The notes: generated from the letters alone by a model not told the origin. Positions 47,533-55,890 are shown, numbered from the stretch's first letter. The stretch is DNA of 64,000 nucleotides from an uncultured Alphaproteobacteria bacterium (GCA_944393745.1 CALYBD010000004.1:29570-93569), one strand, 5' to 3'. Program-made: numbers and translations.

Positions 47533-49131
47533 ATGAATATTCTTATTATCGGCGGGGGTGCCGGCGGATCAAGTTGCGCCGCCAGATTAAGACGTCTGGA
47601 CAATTCGGCTGACATCATCATTTTAGAGAAAACAAAAGAAACTTCGATTGCCAGCTGCGGTCTGCCTTACTATATTGGGAACGTGATCGCCGACCGCGGG
47701 AAAATGCAGGTGGCTTCTGCCGAATTATTTGACAAGCTGTTCGACATTCAGATTAAAACCGGTTGCGAAGTCACGGCGGTTAATCCCGAAAAAAAGACCG
47801 TGACAACGGCGCAAGGCGAAGAATATTCATATGACAAACTGGTCATTGCCAGCGGCGCAAAGCCGTTCGTTCCGCCCGTCAACGGATTGGAAAAGTTGCC
47901 TTATTTTGTTGTCAAGCACTTATCCGATGCCGACGAGATCAAAGAATTCATCAAAAACAACGCGATTAAAGACGCTGTCGTTGTCGGCGGCGGTTTTATC
48001 GGCGTGGAAGTCGCCGAAAACCTGAATCACTTGGGAATCAAGACGTCATTGGTCGAATTGGCGGACCAAATTCTGATGCCTTTGGATAACGACATGGTTC
48101 GTCCCGTTCAGAAAAAGATGAAAGACAACGGCATAGAGCTGTATCTGGCGGACGGTTTAAAAGAAATCACCGAGGACGGCTTGATCTTAAATTCGGGAAA
48201 AACGGTTAAAGCCGGAATGATTGTCCTGGCGATCGGCGTTCGTCCCGACACCGACTTTTTAAAACAAAGCGGGATAAAATTGACCGAACGCGGTTCGATT
48301 TTGACCAATGAGTTTATGCAAACCAATTTTGACGATATTTATGCGTGCGGTGATAATGTCGCCGTCAAGGATTTCGTTTCAAATCAAACGGTGATGATTG
48401 CTCTGGCCGGCCCCGCCAACCGTCAGGGAAGACTGATCGCCGATCATATCGCGGGCAAGCCCTACCCTTATACGGCGACACAGGGGACGGGCATTGTGAA
48501 GGTCTTCGATTTAACCGCGGCCTTTACTGGCAACAATGAAAAGCAGTTGCAACGCGCAAACATTCCTTATGAAAAAATGGTAATCACCGCGGCGTCTCAT
48601 GCCGGATACTATCCCGATGCGCAGGAGTTGACCTTAAAGGTATTATATAACAAAGAAGGCAAAATTCTCGGGGCTCAGGCTGTCGGGACGCAAGGCGTGG
48701 ACAAACGGATTGACGTTATCGCCACCGTGATGCGTTTAAACGGCACGACCAAAGATCTGCGTGATGCGGAATTGTGTTATGCCCCGCCCTACTCTTCGGC
48801 GAAAGATCCCGTTAACATCATGGGCATGGCGATTGAAAACGTGCGAGACGGTCTGGTCGATCCGTATTTCGGAACGGATTTTAAAGACATGTTTGTTTTA
48901 GACGTCCGTCCGCCCGAAATGTATCAGGCCGAACATATTGACGGCGCGGTGAACATTCCGGGGGCTCAAGTCAGAAAACGCTTAAACGAACTGCCCAAAG
49001 ACAAAACCATCATGGTTCATTGCGTCAAAGGCTATACCAGTTATGTCGTGGCGCGTATTTTAATGCAAAACGGCTTTAAAAACGTCCTCAGTTATGCCGG
49101 CGGCTGGTCTTACTATAAAAAACAAAAATAA
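47533..49131 (+). CDS. CoA-disulfide reductase-rhodanese fusion
   Basis: 532 residues. Residues 1 to about 440 are a FAD/NAD(P)H pyridine-nucleotide-disulfide oxidoreductase of the CoA-disulfide/persulfide reductase class: FAD motif IIGGGAGGSSCAARL, single active-site Cys42 in SIASCGLPYYIG, a second Rossmann motif VVGGGFIGVEVAENL, and YACGDNVAV near 270. From about 440 a rhodanese domain follows, with Cys497 in MVHCVKGYTS. Enzymes with this fusion reduce CoA or glutathione persulfides and polysulfide. It is 11 nt upstream of a second rhodanese gene. The pair could have been acquired, as the fusion is more frequent in other phyla. Confidence 0.92.
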   Translation: MNILIIGGGAGGSSCAARLRRLDNSADIIILEKTKETSIASCGLPYYIGNVIADRGKMQVASAELFDKLFDIQIKTGCEVTAVNPEKKTVTTAQGEEYSYDKLVIASGAKPFVPPVNGLEKLPYFVVKHLSDADEIKEFIKNNAIKDAVVVGGGFIGVEVAENLNHLGIKTSLVELADQILMPLDNDMVRPVQKKMKDNGIELYLADGLKEITEDGLILNSGKTVKAGMIVLAIGVRPDTDFLKQSGIKLTERGSILTNEFMQTNFDDIYACGDNVAVKDFVSNQTVMIALAGPANRQGRLIADHIAGKPYPYTATQGTGIVKVFDLTAAFTGNNEKQLQRANIPYEKMVITAASHAGYYPDAQELTLKVLYNKEGKILGAQAVGTQGVDKRIDVIATVMRLNGTTKDLRDAELCYAPPYSSAKDPVNIMGMAIENVRDGLVDPYFGTDFKDMFVLDVRPPEMYQAEHIDGAVNIPGAQVRKRLNELPKDKTIMVHCVKGYTSYVVARILMQNGFKNVLSYAGGWSYYKKQK

Positions 49132-49142
49132 AGGATACCGTT

Positions 49143-49661
49143 ATGGCAGATGAGTTTTACAAAAACCAGGTCGAATTGAAAGACGTTCCCGAAGACGCCA
49201 TCATCGTTGACGTCAGAAACGGAAACGAACATTCGGATATGGCATTAAAACGCAGACATTACTTTGTCGAATTGCCGCGTTTCGATGCCGCGGAGTTCAT
49301 TAAAGCGCACGGATTAAAGGAAGAACCCGTCTATGTTTTGTGTCAAAGCGGGAAAAGAGCTTCCGTCGCGGCTCAAAAACTCGAGGACGCCGGCTATAAA
49401 AACATCGCCATTATCAAAGGCGGCATGAATGCTTTACTCGATAATAAAGAAGTCGTCTCAAAGCGTTCCGTCATATCCATTGAACGCCAAGTCCGCCTGA
49501 TCGCGGGATCTTTGGTATTAATCGGCAGTGTTCTGTCTTTAACCGTAACGCCTTTGGGATCCGTTTTATCCGGATTGGTCGGTTGCGGATTGGTTTACGC
49601 CGGACTGACAAATTCTTGCGGTATGGCGGTCGTTTTATCCAAAATGCCTTGGAACAAATAA
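49143..49661 (+). CDS. Membrane-anchored rhodanese, YgaP-like
   Basis: 172 residues. The N-terminal rhodanese domain has DVRNGNEHSD and the catalytic loop YVLCQSGKRAS with Cys67. The C-terminal 60 residues contain two membrane helices with Gly-rich turns (LIAGSLVLIGSVLSLTVTPL, LSGLVGCGLVYAGLTNSCGM), as in the DUF2892 part of YgaP. It would carry sulfane sulfur at the membrane and work with the reductase-rhodanese fusion just upstream. A bidirectional terminator follows the stop. Confidence 0.9.
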   Translation: MADEFYKNQVELKDVPEDAIIVDVRNGNEHSDMALKRRHYFVELPRFDAAEFIKAHGLKEEPVYVLCQSGKRASVAAQKLEDAGYKNIAIIKGGMNALLDNKEVVSKRSVISIERQVRLIAGSLVLIGSVLSLTVTPLGSVLSGLVGCGLVYAGLTNSCGMAVVLSKMPWNK

Positions 49662-49689
49662 AAAAAGCACCGCAAGGTGCTTTTTTTTC
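49661..49689. terminator. Bidirectional Rho-independent terminator
   Basis: AAAAAAGCACC-GCAA-GGTGCTTTTTTTT gives an 11-bp stem with a T-run on either strand. It lies between the convergent rhodanese and metallopeptidase genes and can serve both. The same GCACC/GGTGC hairpin type recurs at the three tRNA-end repeats further right. Confidence 0.9.
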
Positions 49690-49692
49690 ATC

Positions 49693-50712
49693 TTACAGAC
49701 TTTTTCCTTTATTTTTCATCAGTCCTGTTTGAACAACACGAGAAACGCCGTTCTTTTCGCTTGAAACGCGTGCCAGCTTTTGCATCAGACCTTGCGGTTT
49801 GTTTTCACGATCGGTTAAGGCCTTCACAATGCTTTTTTTGCTTTGATCCGACAATCCGGGAACGGCGTTGACGAAATCTTGCGCATTCCCGAAGATATCC
49901 TTTTGATAAACGGCTTTAACCGCGTCCGGATTTTGATTAAAATCGACTTTAATCCCTTCGCTTTGCGCATAATACTGCGTTTGCCCTTCGATAAAAATCG
50001 TCATCATTTTTCTGGCCGCGGCCTGCTTGTCGGCAAGATCAACCGGAGGCGCATTAACAAATGATGTTAAAGAGGCATATTGATCGGCACCGAGATTCCC
50101 CAGTTTTTCAAAATCCTTCAAAGTATGACTTTTAAGTTTATCGTCCAAAGGAAAAGACGTTAAAAGCATCAATCCTCCGGCCATTGCGGCGGATTCGGCC
50201 AAGACGGATTCTTCAAAAGTCATCGTGTTTTTCCGGAACGGTTCGTTTTTGGGTCTGGATCTGGAATCTTCGGGTTCCGTTTTCATATGAGTCCGCTGAT
50301 TGGCGTGCAGAAATTCATGCGTCACGATATTGACCAAATAAACGCTTGCCCTTTGTTCACCCAAAGCATCAACGGTGTCTTGCACGAAATTGGAATTGAT
50401 ATACACTTCTCCGCGCGCGTTTTCATACGTTTTATCCCCGTCCAGCGCCGATATCAATCCGCAATGCCCGCCTTTGACTTTTCCGGCGATGCCGACATAA
50501 GCTTTTTCAACGGCAAACGTATGATTTTTTTTAGCCTCGGCATAAGCGCTTTGCGAAATCGCGTCCTTATAGTTCGCTCCGGCCAAGACTTTTTTGCCCA
50601 GATCCGAAGACATCAACAACTTGATGCTGTTATTCAACACCCGATTTAAAACCGGATCCTTGACTTCCCTTGCGGCAAAAAGCTTTTGTTTTTCTTCTTC
50701 GGACAGTTTCAT
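49693..50712 (-). CDS. Putative zinc metallopeptidase, otherwise unknown
   Basis: 339 residues from ATG 50712, with GAG 8 nt upstream; a GTG three codons earlier is less likely. The middle of the protein carries NIVTHEFLHANQRTHM, a clear HExxH zinc motif at about 132-136, and SVLAESAAMAGG about 40 residues later could give the third ligand (Glu). No signal peptide is visible. The rest is helical and charged, ending in Lys-rich sequence. It may belong to a DUF6782-like putative metallopeptidase group, but I am not sure of that. Its target, cytosolic or delivered to a host or neighbour, is unknown. Confidence 0.7.
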   Translation of the reverse strand: MKLSEEEKQKLFAAREVKDPVLNRVLNNSIKLLMSSDLGKKVLAGANYKDAISQSAYAEAKKNHTFAVEKAYVGIAGKVKGGHCGLISALDGDKTYENARGEVYINSNFVQDTVDALGEQRASVYLVNIVTHEFLHANQRTHMKTEPEDSRSRPKNEPFRKNTMTFEESVLAESAAMAGGLMLLTSFPLDDKLKSHTLKDFEKLGNLGADQYASLTSFVNAPPVDLADKQAAARKMMTIFIEGQTQYYAQSEGIKVDFNQNPDAVKAVYQKDIFGNAQDFVNAVPGLSDQSKKSIVKALTDRENKPQGLMQKLARVSSEKNGVSRVVQTGLMKNKGKSL

Positions 50713-50812
50713 CAAAAACACTCTTGTCTGTTTATCCTTTTATTTTTACGCTATCATACTCCAAACACACGGGATGTGTCAAAACGCCCCGACATGACAG
50801 GAGAAAAATCAC

Positions 50813-51286
50813 ATGGCTTACCTGATCGCCGTTGCCAAAGAAGAAGACGCCGAAGACATCGCGGCTTTGGCAAAACAAAGCGGAGAGCTTCATCAACAAA
50901 AGGAACCGAGCGTTTTTAAAAAGTGTTCGTCCGACAACAACGCCGACTACATCAAAAAAGCCATTAACGACGAATATGCCGAAGTCTTCAAGGCTTGCGA
51001 TGGAAACAACAGGATTGTCGGTTATTTGACTTTATATTTGCACGATTGCCCCACGGAATTCTTCGTCTATCCCGATTTCGGATATATCGGGGATTTGTGC
51101 GTCGATCAAAATCATCGTCATCAAGGGATCGCTCAAGCTTTGATCGCGCGGGCGGAAGAATATCTGATTTCCAAAAATATCAGATCCGTAGAATTGGACG
51201 TTTTCACCTTTAACACTCCGGCCGATCAATTATATGACAAAATCGGATATAAAAATCTGAAATGCAGAAAAAGAAAACTGCTTTAA
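50813..51286 (+). CDS. GNAT-family N-acetyltransferase
   Basis: 157 residues. AGGAGA lies 8 nt before the ATG. The acetyl-CoA-binding motif A reads YIGDLCVDQNHRHQGIAQAL, followed by AEEYLISKNIRSVELDVFTF and a final YDKIGYKN. These are the standard GNAT elements. The acceptor, a small amine, antibiotic or protein, is not predictable. It is divergent from the metallopeptidase and convergent with the APH-fold kinase. Confidence 0.88.
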   Translation: MAYLIAVAKEEDAEDIAALAKQSGELHQQKEPSVFKKCSSDNNADYIKKAINDEYAEVFKACDGNNRIVGYLTLYLHDCPTEFFVYPDFGYIGDLCVDQNHRHQGIAQALIARAEEYLISKNIRSVELDVFTFNTPADQLYDKIGYKNLKCRKRKLL

Positions 51287-51294
51287 AACGCGCA

Positions 51295-52203
51295 TTAAAA
51301 AAGAAAAGCGTTTTCTTCCATTTTCAAATTCAAACTGTCCAGTCCCGCATCAATTGATCGTCCGCATTCCACGTCTTTTGCCAAACAATAAAGAATGTCG
51401 TAGAGGGCATACCCATAAACAGCTTGCCTGTCCGTTTTTATTTCCGATATTTTCTCATATTCGGAAATCACGCTAAAAACGGTTTTTTGATTATATTGAA
51501 CACCGACCTTTATAAAATCGTATTCTCTCGCGCACAGTCCGCAATCGCCGAAATCATAAATACCGGCGATTTCATTTTTAACAAAATCAAACGCTATGTT
51601 TTTCGGCTGAATGTCAAAATGCCCGAAAACTTTTTCGCTTTGTTCAAACGGATTAACGCCCTCATCTTCAAATTTCGAGATAAAGCCGATTTGCTTGCCG
51701 GTCATTCTTTTATCCGAAGACAAAATCCCCTTTATTTTTGAAGCGGAATAATAACGGTTTATCCCCCGTAAAAGAGGGATATCGATCGCTTTCCTTATTT
51801 GCGGCGTTAAAGAATGAAGTTCGTAGATAAACCGCGCAATCTCTTTGCAAAATGTTTGCTGTTTTTCAAGATCCAACAAATCATATTGACGTTGAAACAG
51901 CGGTTGTCCGCGTATCAATCTATGGCAGGAAAAAACAAAATCTTCCTTATAAAGGATCGTTTCGGGAATTTTAATCGTCACTTGTCCCCGAAGAAAAGAC
52001 AAAATCGCGTTTTCGTTTTCTATTTTTTTTAATTTTTCTAAATCCTTCGGAAATTTTACAATGATACTGTCGTCAATCAAATACGCAAACGTGTTGCAGG
52101 CTTGCGGACAGCGGACGATCGTTTTGATTTTTCCGATATTGCGAGTCAAAATATCTTTGATAAAAGAAAGATCTTGCGCCTGCCCTTCCGAAATAAAATG
52201 CAC
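51295..52203 (-). CDS. Aminoglycoside phosphotransferase-fold kinase
   Basis: 302 residues of the APH/choline-kinase fold. The catalytic loop is GHFDIQPKNIAFD (the HxDxxxxN pattern), near 194-201, and the metal motif is IYDFGDCG about 20 residues later. The N-terminal lobe has the Lys in SIIVKFPKDLEK. Substrates in this family range from aminoglycosides to choline, thiamine and homoserine. It is 19 nt downstream of a DMT-type transporter gene on the same strand, which suggests uptake and trapping of one small molecule, as in LicB-LicA. Confidence 0.82.
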   Translation of the reverse strand: MHFISEGQAQDLSFIKDILTRNIGKIKTIVRCPQACNTFAYLIDDSIIVKFPKDLEKLKKIENENAILSFLRGQVTIKIPETILYKEDFVFSCHRLIRGQPLFQRQYDLLDLEKQQTFCKEIARFIYELHSLTPQIRKAIDIPLLRGINRYYSASKIKGILSSDKRMTGKQIGFISKFEDEGVNPFEQSEKVFGHFDIQPKNIAFDFVKNEIAGIYDFGDCGLCAREYDFIKVGVQYNQKTVFSVISEYEKISEIKTDRQAVYGYALYDILYCLAKDVECGRSIDAGLDSLNLKMEENAFLF

Positions 52204-52222
52204 GATATTCCCCGTTTTGACT

Positions 52223-53107
52223 TTATCTTAAAACCAAACCGATACCGACAATGATCACTGTAAAAGAGATCAATTTTTTGATCATTTCCCGTGTGTCGAG
52301 ATTTTCTTTAAATTGGTCTCCGAACAGCTTGTAAAGCAAAAAGCCCGACATCAGCGTGAATATGCTTTGAGAAGCGTTAACGGACTTGATCATCAACACC
52401 GGCAAATGCGCCAAAGCCACCGTTTCAAAAAAAGTGCCGCCTTGATTCAGCAGTTCGTTAAACAAAAACAGTTTGATTTTCTTCTTATATGCGGGAAAGC
52501 ACGACACAATATCGGCACGACTTTGAGGAAAAAGCAAAAACAACAGACTGATTGTCGTGGCAAAAAGAGACACCCAAAACAAAACCGTGACAAAATCAAT
52601 ATTTTGCAACGAATATTTTGATAAAACAGTAGATAAAGATAACAACACCGACACAATCAGCATCAAAAAAAAGGCGCTGTTCAATTTGCATTTTTTCAGA
52701 TCAAAATTCAAAAAAAAGCCGGACGAAACGATCAAAGCAAACCCCGCGTATTGCCAAAAGCTTAATTTTTCATCAACAATGAAATAAGCCAAAACCGGAA
52801 CGGCGATTTTGCCCAAAGAAAACAACGCGACAACGATTGACGTATCGATATTGCGCAACGCCAGATAATACGGAATTTGATAAAACACTTCGATACAGGC
52901 GATCACGAACAACACCGTCAAAACTTCCAAAGACGGCAGAACAGGGGTTCCGAATAAAAATAAAAACGGAATAATCAGGATATTGCTGATTGTGGCATAA
53001 AAGACGAGAGAAGGGATTTTTTTAAAGACGTTATTGGAAAGATGCGCATCAACAATACAAGATAAAGCGTGTACGGCCGGAGACAGAAAAGCGATAAAAA
53101 CATACAT
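52223..53107 (-). CDS. EamA/DMT-family transporter
   Basis: 294 residues with about ten membrane segments arranged as two five-helix repeats, the drug/metabolite-transporter layout; ALRNIDTSIVVALFSLGKIA and FWQYAGFALIVSSGFFLNFD show the end of the first EamA repeat. Members move amino acids, choline, nucleotide sugars or drugs. The adjacent APH-fold kinase gene, co-directional and 19 nt away, makes import of a phosphorylatable metabolite the more likely role. Confidence 0.85.
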   Translation of the reverse strand: MYVFIAFLSPAVHALSCIVDAHLSNNVFKKIPSLVFYATISNILIIPFLFLFGTPVLPSLEVLTVLFVIACIEVFYQIPYYLALRNIDTSIVVALFSLGKIAVPVLAYFIVDEKLSFWQYAGFALIVSSGFFLNFDLKKCKLNSAFFLMLIVSVLLSLSTVLSKYSLQNIDFVTVLFWVSLFATTISLLFLLFPQSRADIVSCFPAYKKKIKLFLFNELLNQGGTFFETVALAHLPVLMIKSVNASQSIFTLMSGFLLYKLFGDQFKENLDTREMIKKLISFTVIIVGIGLVLR

Positions 53108-53142
53108 CGAACGCCTCTAAAATTTAAAGAATAAGACTGTTT

Positions 53143-53664
53143 TTAACATAGACGGATATATTCCGGCGGAATAACGCCGCCTTTAACGATCAGCAAATAA
53201 TAACGGACAAAAGAAAAACGCCAGCCTTTTTGATCGTTACAGATGCTCCAGTCAATCGGAGAAAAATCCATTTCCGCGACAGAATTCAATTTTTGCAAGA
53301 CTTCATCACAACCGAAGTCATCTTGCACATGCGGCAGATCCAAAACGGAAGGACTGACATAAACCGCTTCCAACAACGCGTCTTGATTCAAAGCGTCCAC
53401 ATCAATCGCGAACATATCCGCGCTTTCCACAAACCCCTTTAAAGATAAGCTGTGTTCCGTCCACTTAATTGGTTCGCTGAAAGCTCTGATCCCCCTGCTT
53501 CGCCCCTTAAAACAGCTTTCCATCCACCGAACGATCCCCGAATGCGTTGTCTGTCCGGAACGCTTGTAATAATAACGCAAATCGGCATTCGGATTTTCGG
53601 ATAAGGATAAAATCCCTTCCGTTAAAGCGGTGTTTCCTTTGGTAATGTAATGGTACAGTTTCAT
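53143..53664 (-). CDS. Unrecognised protein, paralogue 1 of a tandem pair
   Basis: 173 residues, beginning MKLYHYITKGNTALTEGILS. It shares a full-length pattern with the next gene: LYHY..KGN..L..GILS.S, a central GRSR....F.EP, then AD.F..DVDAL, VY, and a C-terminal RYY...K.G.IPPEYI. No signal peptide or membrane segment is present. The N-terminal pattern recalls small ADP-ribosyltransferase-like folds (Leu-Tyr-His-Tyr near the start), but I cannot confirm catalytic residues, so the function is open. It lies 132 bp from its paralogue. Confidence 0.72.
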   Translation of the reverse strand: MKLYHYITKGNTALTEGILSLSENPNADLRYYYKRSGQTTHSGIVRWMESCFKGRSRGIRAFSEPIKWTEHSLSLKGFVESADMFAIDVDALNQDALLEAVYVSPSVLDLPHVQDDFGCDEVLQKLNSVAEMDFSPIDWSICNDQKGWRFSFVRYYLLIVKGGVIPPEYIRLC

Positions 53665-53796
53665 CGTGTGCTCTTTTTTCTATTTGATATAAACAATATA
53701 AACAAAAAAAAGATCGAAAATAAAGTCTTCAAAAATCTTTTATTTACGATACAGGTTTTCTTATTGATTAAAAGACAATAATCATCAAAAAACAGT

Positions 53797-54288
53797 TCAA
53801 AAGCTCTTTTCTTTTGTTATATATTCAGGCGGAATATATCCGTCTTTTAAAACAACAAAATAATGCCTGAAAAAGATGTTGGTTATTTCTTCTTCCGTTT
53901 TATAGGGTGAAAAATCCAACGCGGAATAATCTATTTCGATGATGTCCACTTTTTTGAATTCCTCGATATAGCCTCCGTTTCCCGATTTTGTTTTTTCATA
54001 AACACTTTCGACCAGATCATTTTCAAACAACGCATCGACATCAAAAGAAAACAAATCCGCTTCGTCTGCGGCAACGATTTTGCCATTGAGTTTCAACGGT
54101 TCCGTGAAACACGCGACAGAGCGGCTACGACCGTAAAAAGTACCGTCCAACCATTTTATAATCGTTTCGGGATTTTCCGATTTCGCCCTTGAGGCATAGT
54201 GAAACAAATATTCCGGCAGCAAGGAAACCGACAATATCCCCTTTTCAAGACAAGAATTTCCCTTCGGGGAATAGTGATAAAGCTTCAT
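53797..54288 (-). CDS. Unrecognised protein, paralogue 2 of a tandem pair
   Basis: 163 residues, beginning MKLYHYSPKGNSCLEKGILS, with GRSRSVACFTEPLK in the middle, EADLFSFDVDAL, and FFRHYFVVLKDGYIPPEYI at the end. It aligns along its length with the gene at 53143, so the pair arose by duplication and then diverged considerably, most in the loop after DVDAL. It is soluble by sequence. A possible ART-like fold is inference only. It is the last gene before the tRNA-end repeats begin. Confidence 0.72.
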   Translation of the reverse strand: MKLYHYSPKGNSCLEKGILSVSLLPEYLFHYASRAKSENPETIIKWLDGTFYGRSRSVACFTEPLKLNGKIVAADEADLFSFDVDALFENDLVESVYEKTKSGNGGYIEEFKKVDIIEIDYSALDFSPYKTEEEITNIFFRHYFVVLKDGYIPPEYITKEKSF

Positions 54289-54354
54289 TGAAATCCTTTT
54301 GAAATTATATGTTCTACGAAATAAAAGATAATGTAAAATATACTTTTTTTATAC

Positions 54355-54415
54355 GAAAAAAGCACCTCGACGGGTGCTTTTTAATCAACGGTGCGCGATA
54401 CTGTGCAAATATCGG
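54355..54415. repeat. tRNA-3'-end repeat, copy A
   Basis: The hairpin AAAAAGCACC-TCGACG-GGTGCTTTTT (54356-54382) is followed after 8 nt by GGTGCGCGATACTG (54390-54403) and then TGCAAATATCGGA. Read on the minus strand, CAGTATCGCGCACC is what a tRNA 3' end looks like: last bases of the T stem, a 7-nt acceptor strand ATCGCGC, then ACC. The rest of a tRNA is missing. The same hairpin-plus-tRNA-end layout occurs at copies B and C. Confidence 0.65.
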
Positions 54416-54474
54416 AGCAATGACTGAAATGATTTCAAATATTTAGGAAGAAAAATTGAGTTTTTTAATAATTA

Positions 54475-54951
54475 TTACAAAGTTTTATCCTCGTTACTTT
54501 CTCCAATCAAAGCGGCTAAAAGTAAAATCAACCAAATGACTGGAATCCAACCAAGAAACAAATTCACTTTATATATTTTAATGAAATTTTTATTATCAGA
54601 AGCAATTTTTGCAGGCAACATATAAATAAAGAACACAAACCAAATAACAAAGAAAAGCATTACAAAGAAAATCATATAATTTTCCATATAAATAAGTGTA
54701 TTATCTTCACTTAATGCCTTCTTTATAACATAACCTGAACCATTTTCTGTTTTTATTTCCACCCATTTGCCATCATCTTTGATAGAAACAATAGTATCCC
54801 CTTTTGTTAATTTTCTAATTATTTGACAGTTTGTTCCAGCACATGAACGGACATTTAATACAGGAGCATCAACAATATAACTCTCTGCATACGTTGTTCG
54901 ACAAGCCGTTATAATTAAAAAGAAAATAATTAATTTTAAATATCTCATCAC
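54475..54951 (-). CDS. Exported SH3b protein with superinfection-immunity-like membrane tail
   Basis: 158 residues, in visibly AT-rich DNA unlike the housekeeping genes. The N-terminus is a signal sequence with a lipobox-like ITAC (Cys17); a Sec cut after TTYA is the alternative. Residues about 25-80 form a bacterial SH3 domain (APVLNVRSCAGTNCQIIRKL, DDGKWVEIKTENGSGYVIKK). Two membrane helices follow, and the last part (IYMLPAKIASDN, then VNLFLGWIPVIWLILLLAAL) matches the LN..LGW..iGW...L.wAl pattern of the phage T4 Imm superinfection-immunity family. A role in blocking phage DNA entry or binding the cell wall is possible. It lies between tRNA-end repeats A and B. Confidence 0.75.
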   Translation of the reverse strand: MMRYLKLIIFFLIITACRTTYAESYIVDAPVLNVRSCAGTNCQIIRKLTKGDTIVSIKDDGKWVEIKTENGSGYVIKKALSEDNTLIYMENYMIFFVMLFFVIWFVFFIYMLPAKIASDNKNFIKIYKVNLFLGWIPVIWLILLLAALIGESNEDKTL

Positions 54952-54995
54952 AAATCCCGATCAATTAGCAAAAATCATCAAATCTAAAATCGTGC

Positions 54996-55094
54996 CAATC
55001 GGACTCTCCGAAAGGCTTGGAATACATATAAAAAAAGCACCTTTTAACGGTGCCTTCTTAAAATGGTGCGCAATACTGTACAATTATCGGACTA
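54996..55094. repeat. tRNA-3'-end repeat, copy B
   Basis: About 100 bp that align with copy C: AATCGGACT, a CC..AA-GC-TTG stretch, TATA, AAAAAAGCACC, a loop, GGTGC, CTT(A)AAAATGGTGC and a final ATCGGACT. The hairpin GCACC (55037-55041)/GGTGC (55049-55053) precedes TGGTGCGCAATACTG (55064-55078), a near match to the tRNA end in copy A. It lies in the promoter region between two divergent genes, where a terminator has no purpose. Confidence 0.65.
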
Positions 55095-55239
55095 AAAATT
55101 ATAAAGAGTACAAGAAATTGGGATATAAGCTAGAGTTGCTTTTTAACAGTAACGTTTATAATCAGAAATTCAAAGCTTAGTTGATTTTTGTTAATTTGTA
55201 TCTTAATGTTATCTAAAATAACTTAATTTTGAGGTCGTC

Positions 55240-55875
55240 ATGAAAAAATATATTTTATTTACATTTCTTATTTTATTAGGATGTAGTCAAATACCTTCTA
55301 TGAATGTTTTGCCAACACCTAGAGAACATAATGAAAATTGTATGGATATGAGACGTTTTAAAGTTTTTCAAGTTTTTGAAGATTCCTATGCTTTAGCAGA
55401 TGCTTGCACAGCATCATATGATGAAGATTTTTGCATTGGAGCTGTTGTTTTATTAACACCACAAAGAAATGTAGAATATTATGATGATATGTATGTTTCT
55501 GTCCCCTCAAATAAATGTGCAGTTCAAGATGGTGTTTTCAAGTATGAAACTAAGAATAAAACATATAAAACTGTTCCTGTAGTAGCTTTTGAATACGAGT
55601 TTGAGGCATCGTCAGAAGATGAAAAAATAGAACGCTTTCGTAATGACATGGAAGATGGACGATTTGAATGTAAGTTATCTGTAATCAATAATAAAAAGCA
55701 AAATACAAAATCTAATATAGATAAATGTGATTGCATGATTGATTTTATAACAAATGAAATTCTTAATATAAAAGATAAAGATTTTTCTGAAGCAGAAAAA
55801 GATACCATTACAAAGGAATTATATAAAAAAATGGAAAAGAAATGCGGTAAAATACCTGATTTTATGAAGAAATAA
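55240..55875 (+). CDS. Lipoprotein of unknown function
   Basis: 211 residues in very AT-rich DNA. The signal sequence MKKYILFTFLILLGCSQIPS has a good lipobox (LLGC, Cys15), so the mature protein should be lipid-anchored. GAGG precedes the ATG. The mature part has eight or more cysteines (for example NENCMD, ADACTASYDEDFCIG, KCDCMID), consistent with disulfides in the periplasm, and a charged C-terminal helix. No family is recognised. It lies 15 nt upstream of the HNH gene and is flanked with it by repeats B and C. Confidence 0.75.
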   Translation: MKKYILFTFLILLGCSQIPSMNVLPTPREHNENCMDMRRFKVFQVFEDSYALADACTASYDEDFCIGAVVLLTPQRNVEYYDDMYVSVPSNKCAVQDGVFKYETKNKTYKTVPVVAFEYEFEASSEDEKIERFRNDMEDGRFECKLSVINNKKQNTKSNIDKCDCMIDFITNEILNIKDKDFSEAEKDTITKELYKKMEKKCGKIPDFMKK

Positions 55876-55890
55876 AGATGTTTTCAGACT

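Noticed and set aside
54992..55180. 62-codon open frame on the plus strand
   Set aside because: Most of it reads through repeat B, including the hairpin and the tRNA-end sequence, and it lacks a ribosome-binding site. It is best explained as repeat DNA.
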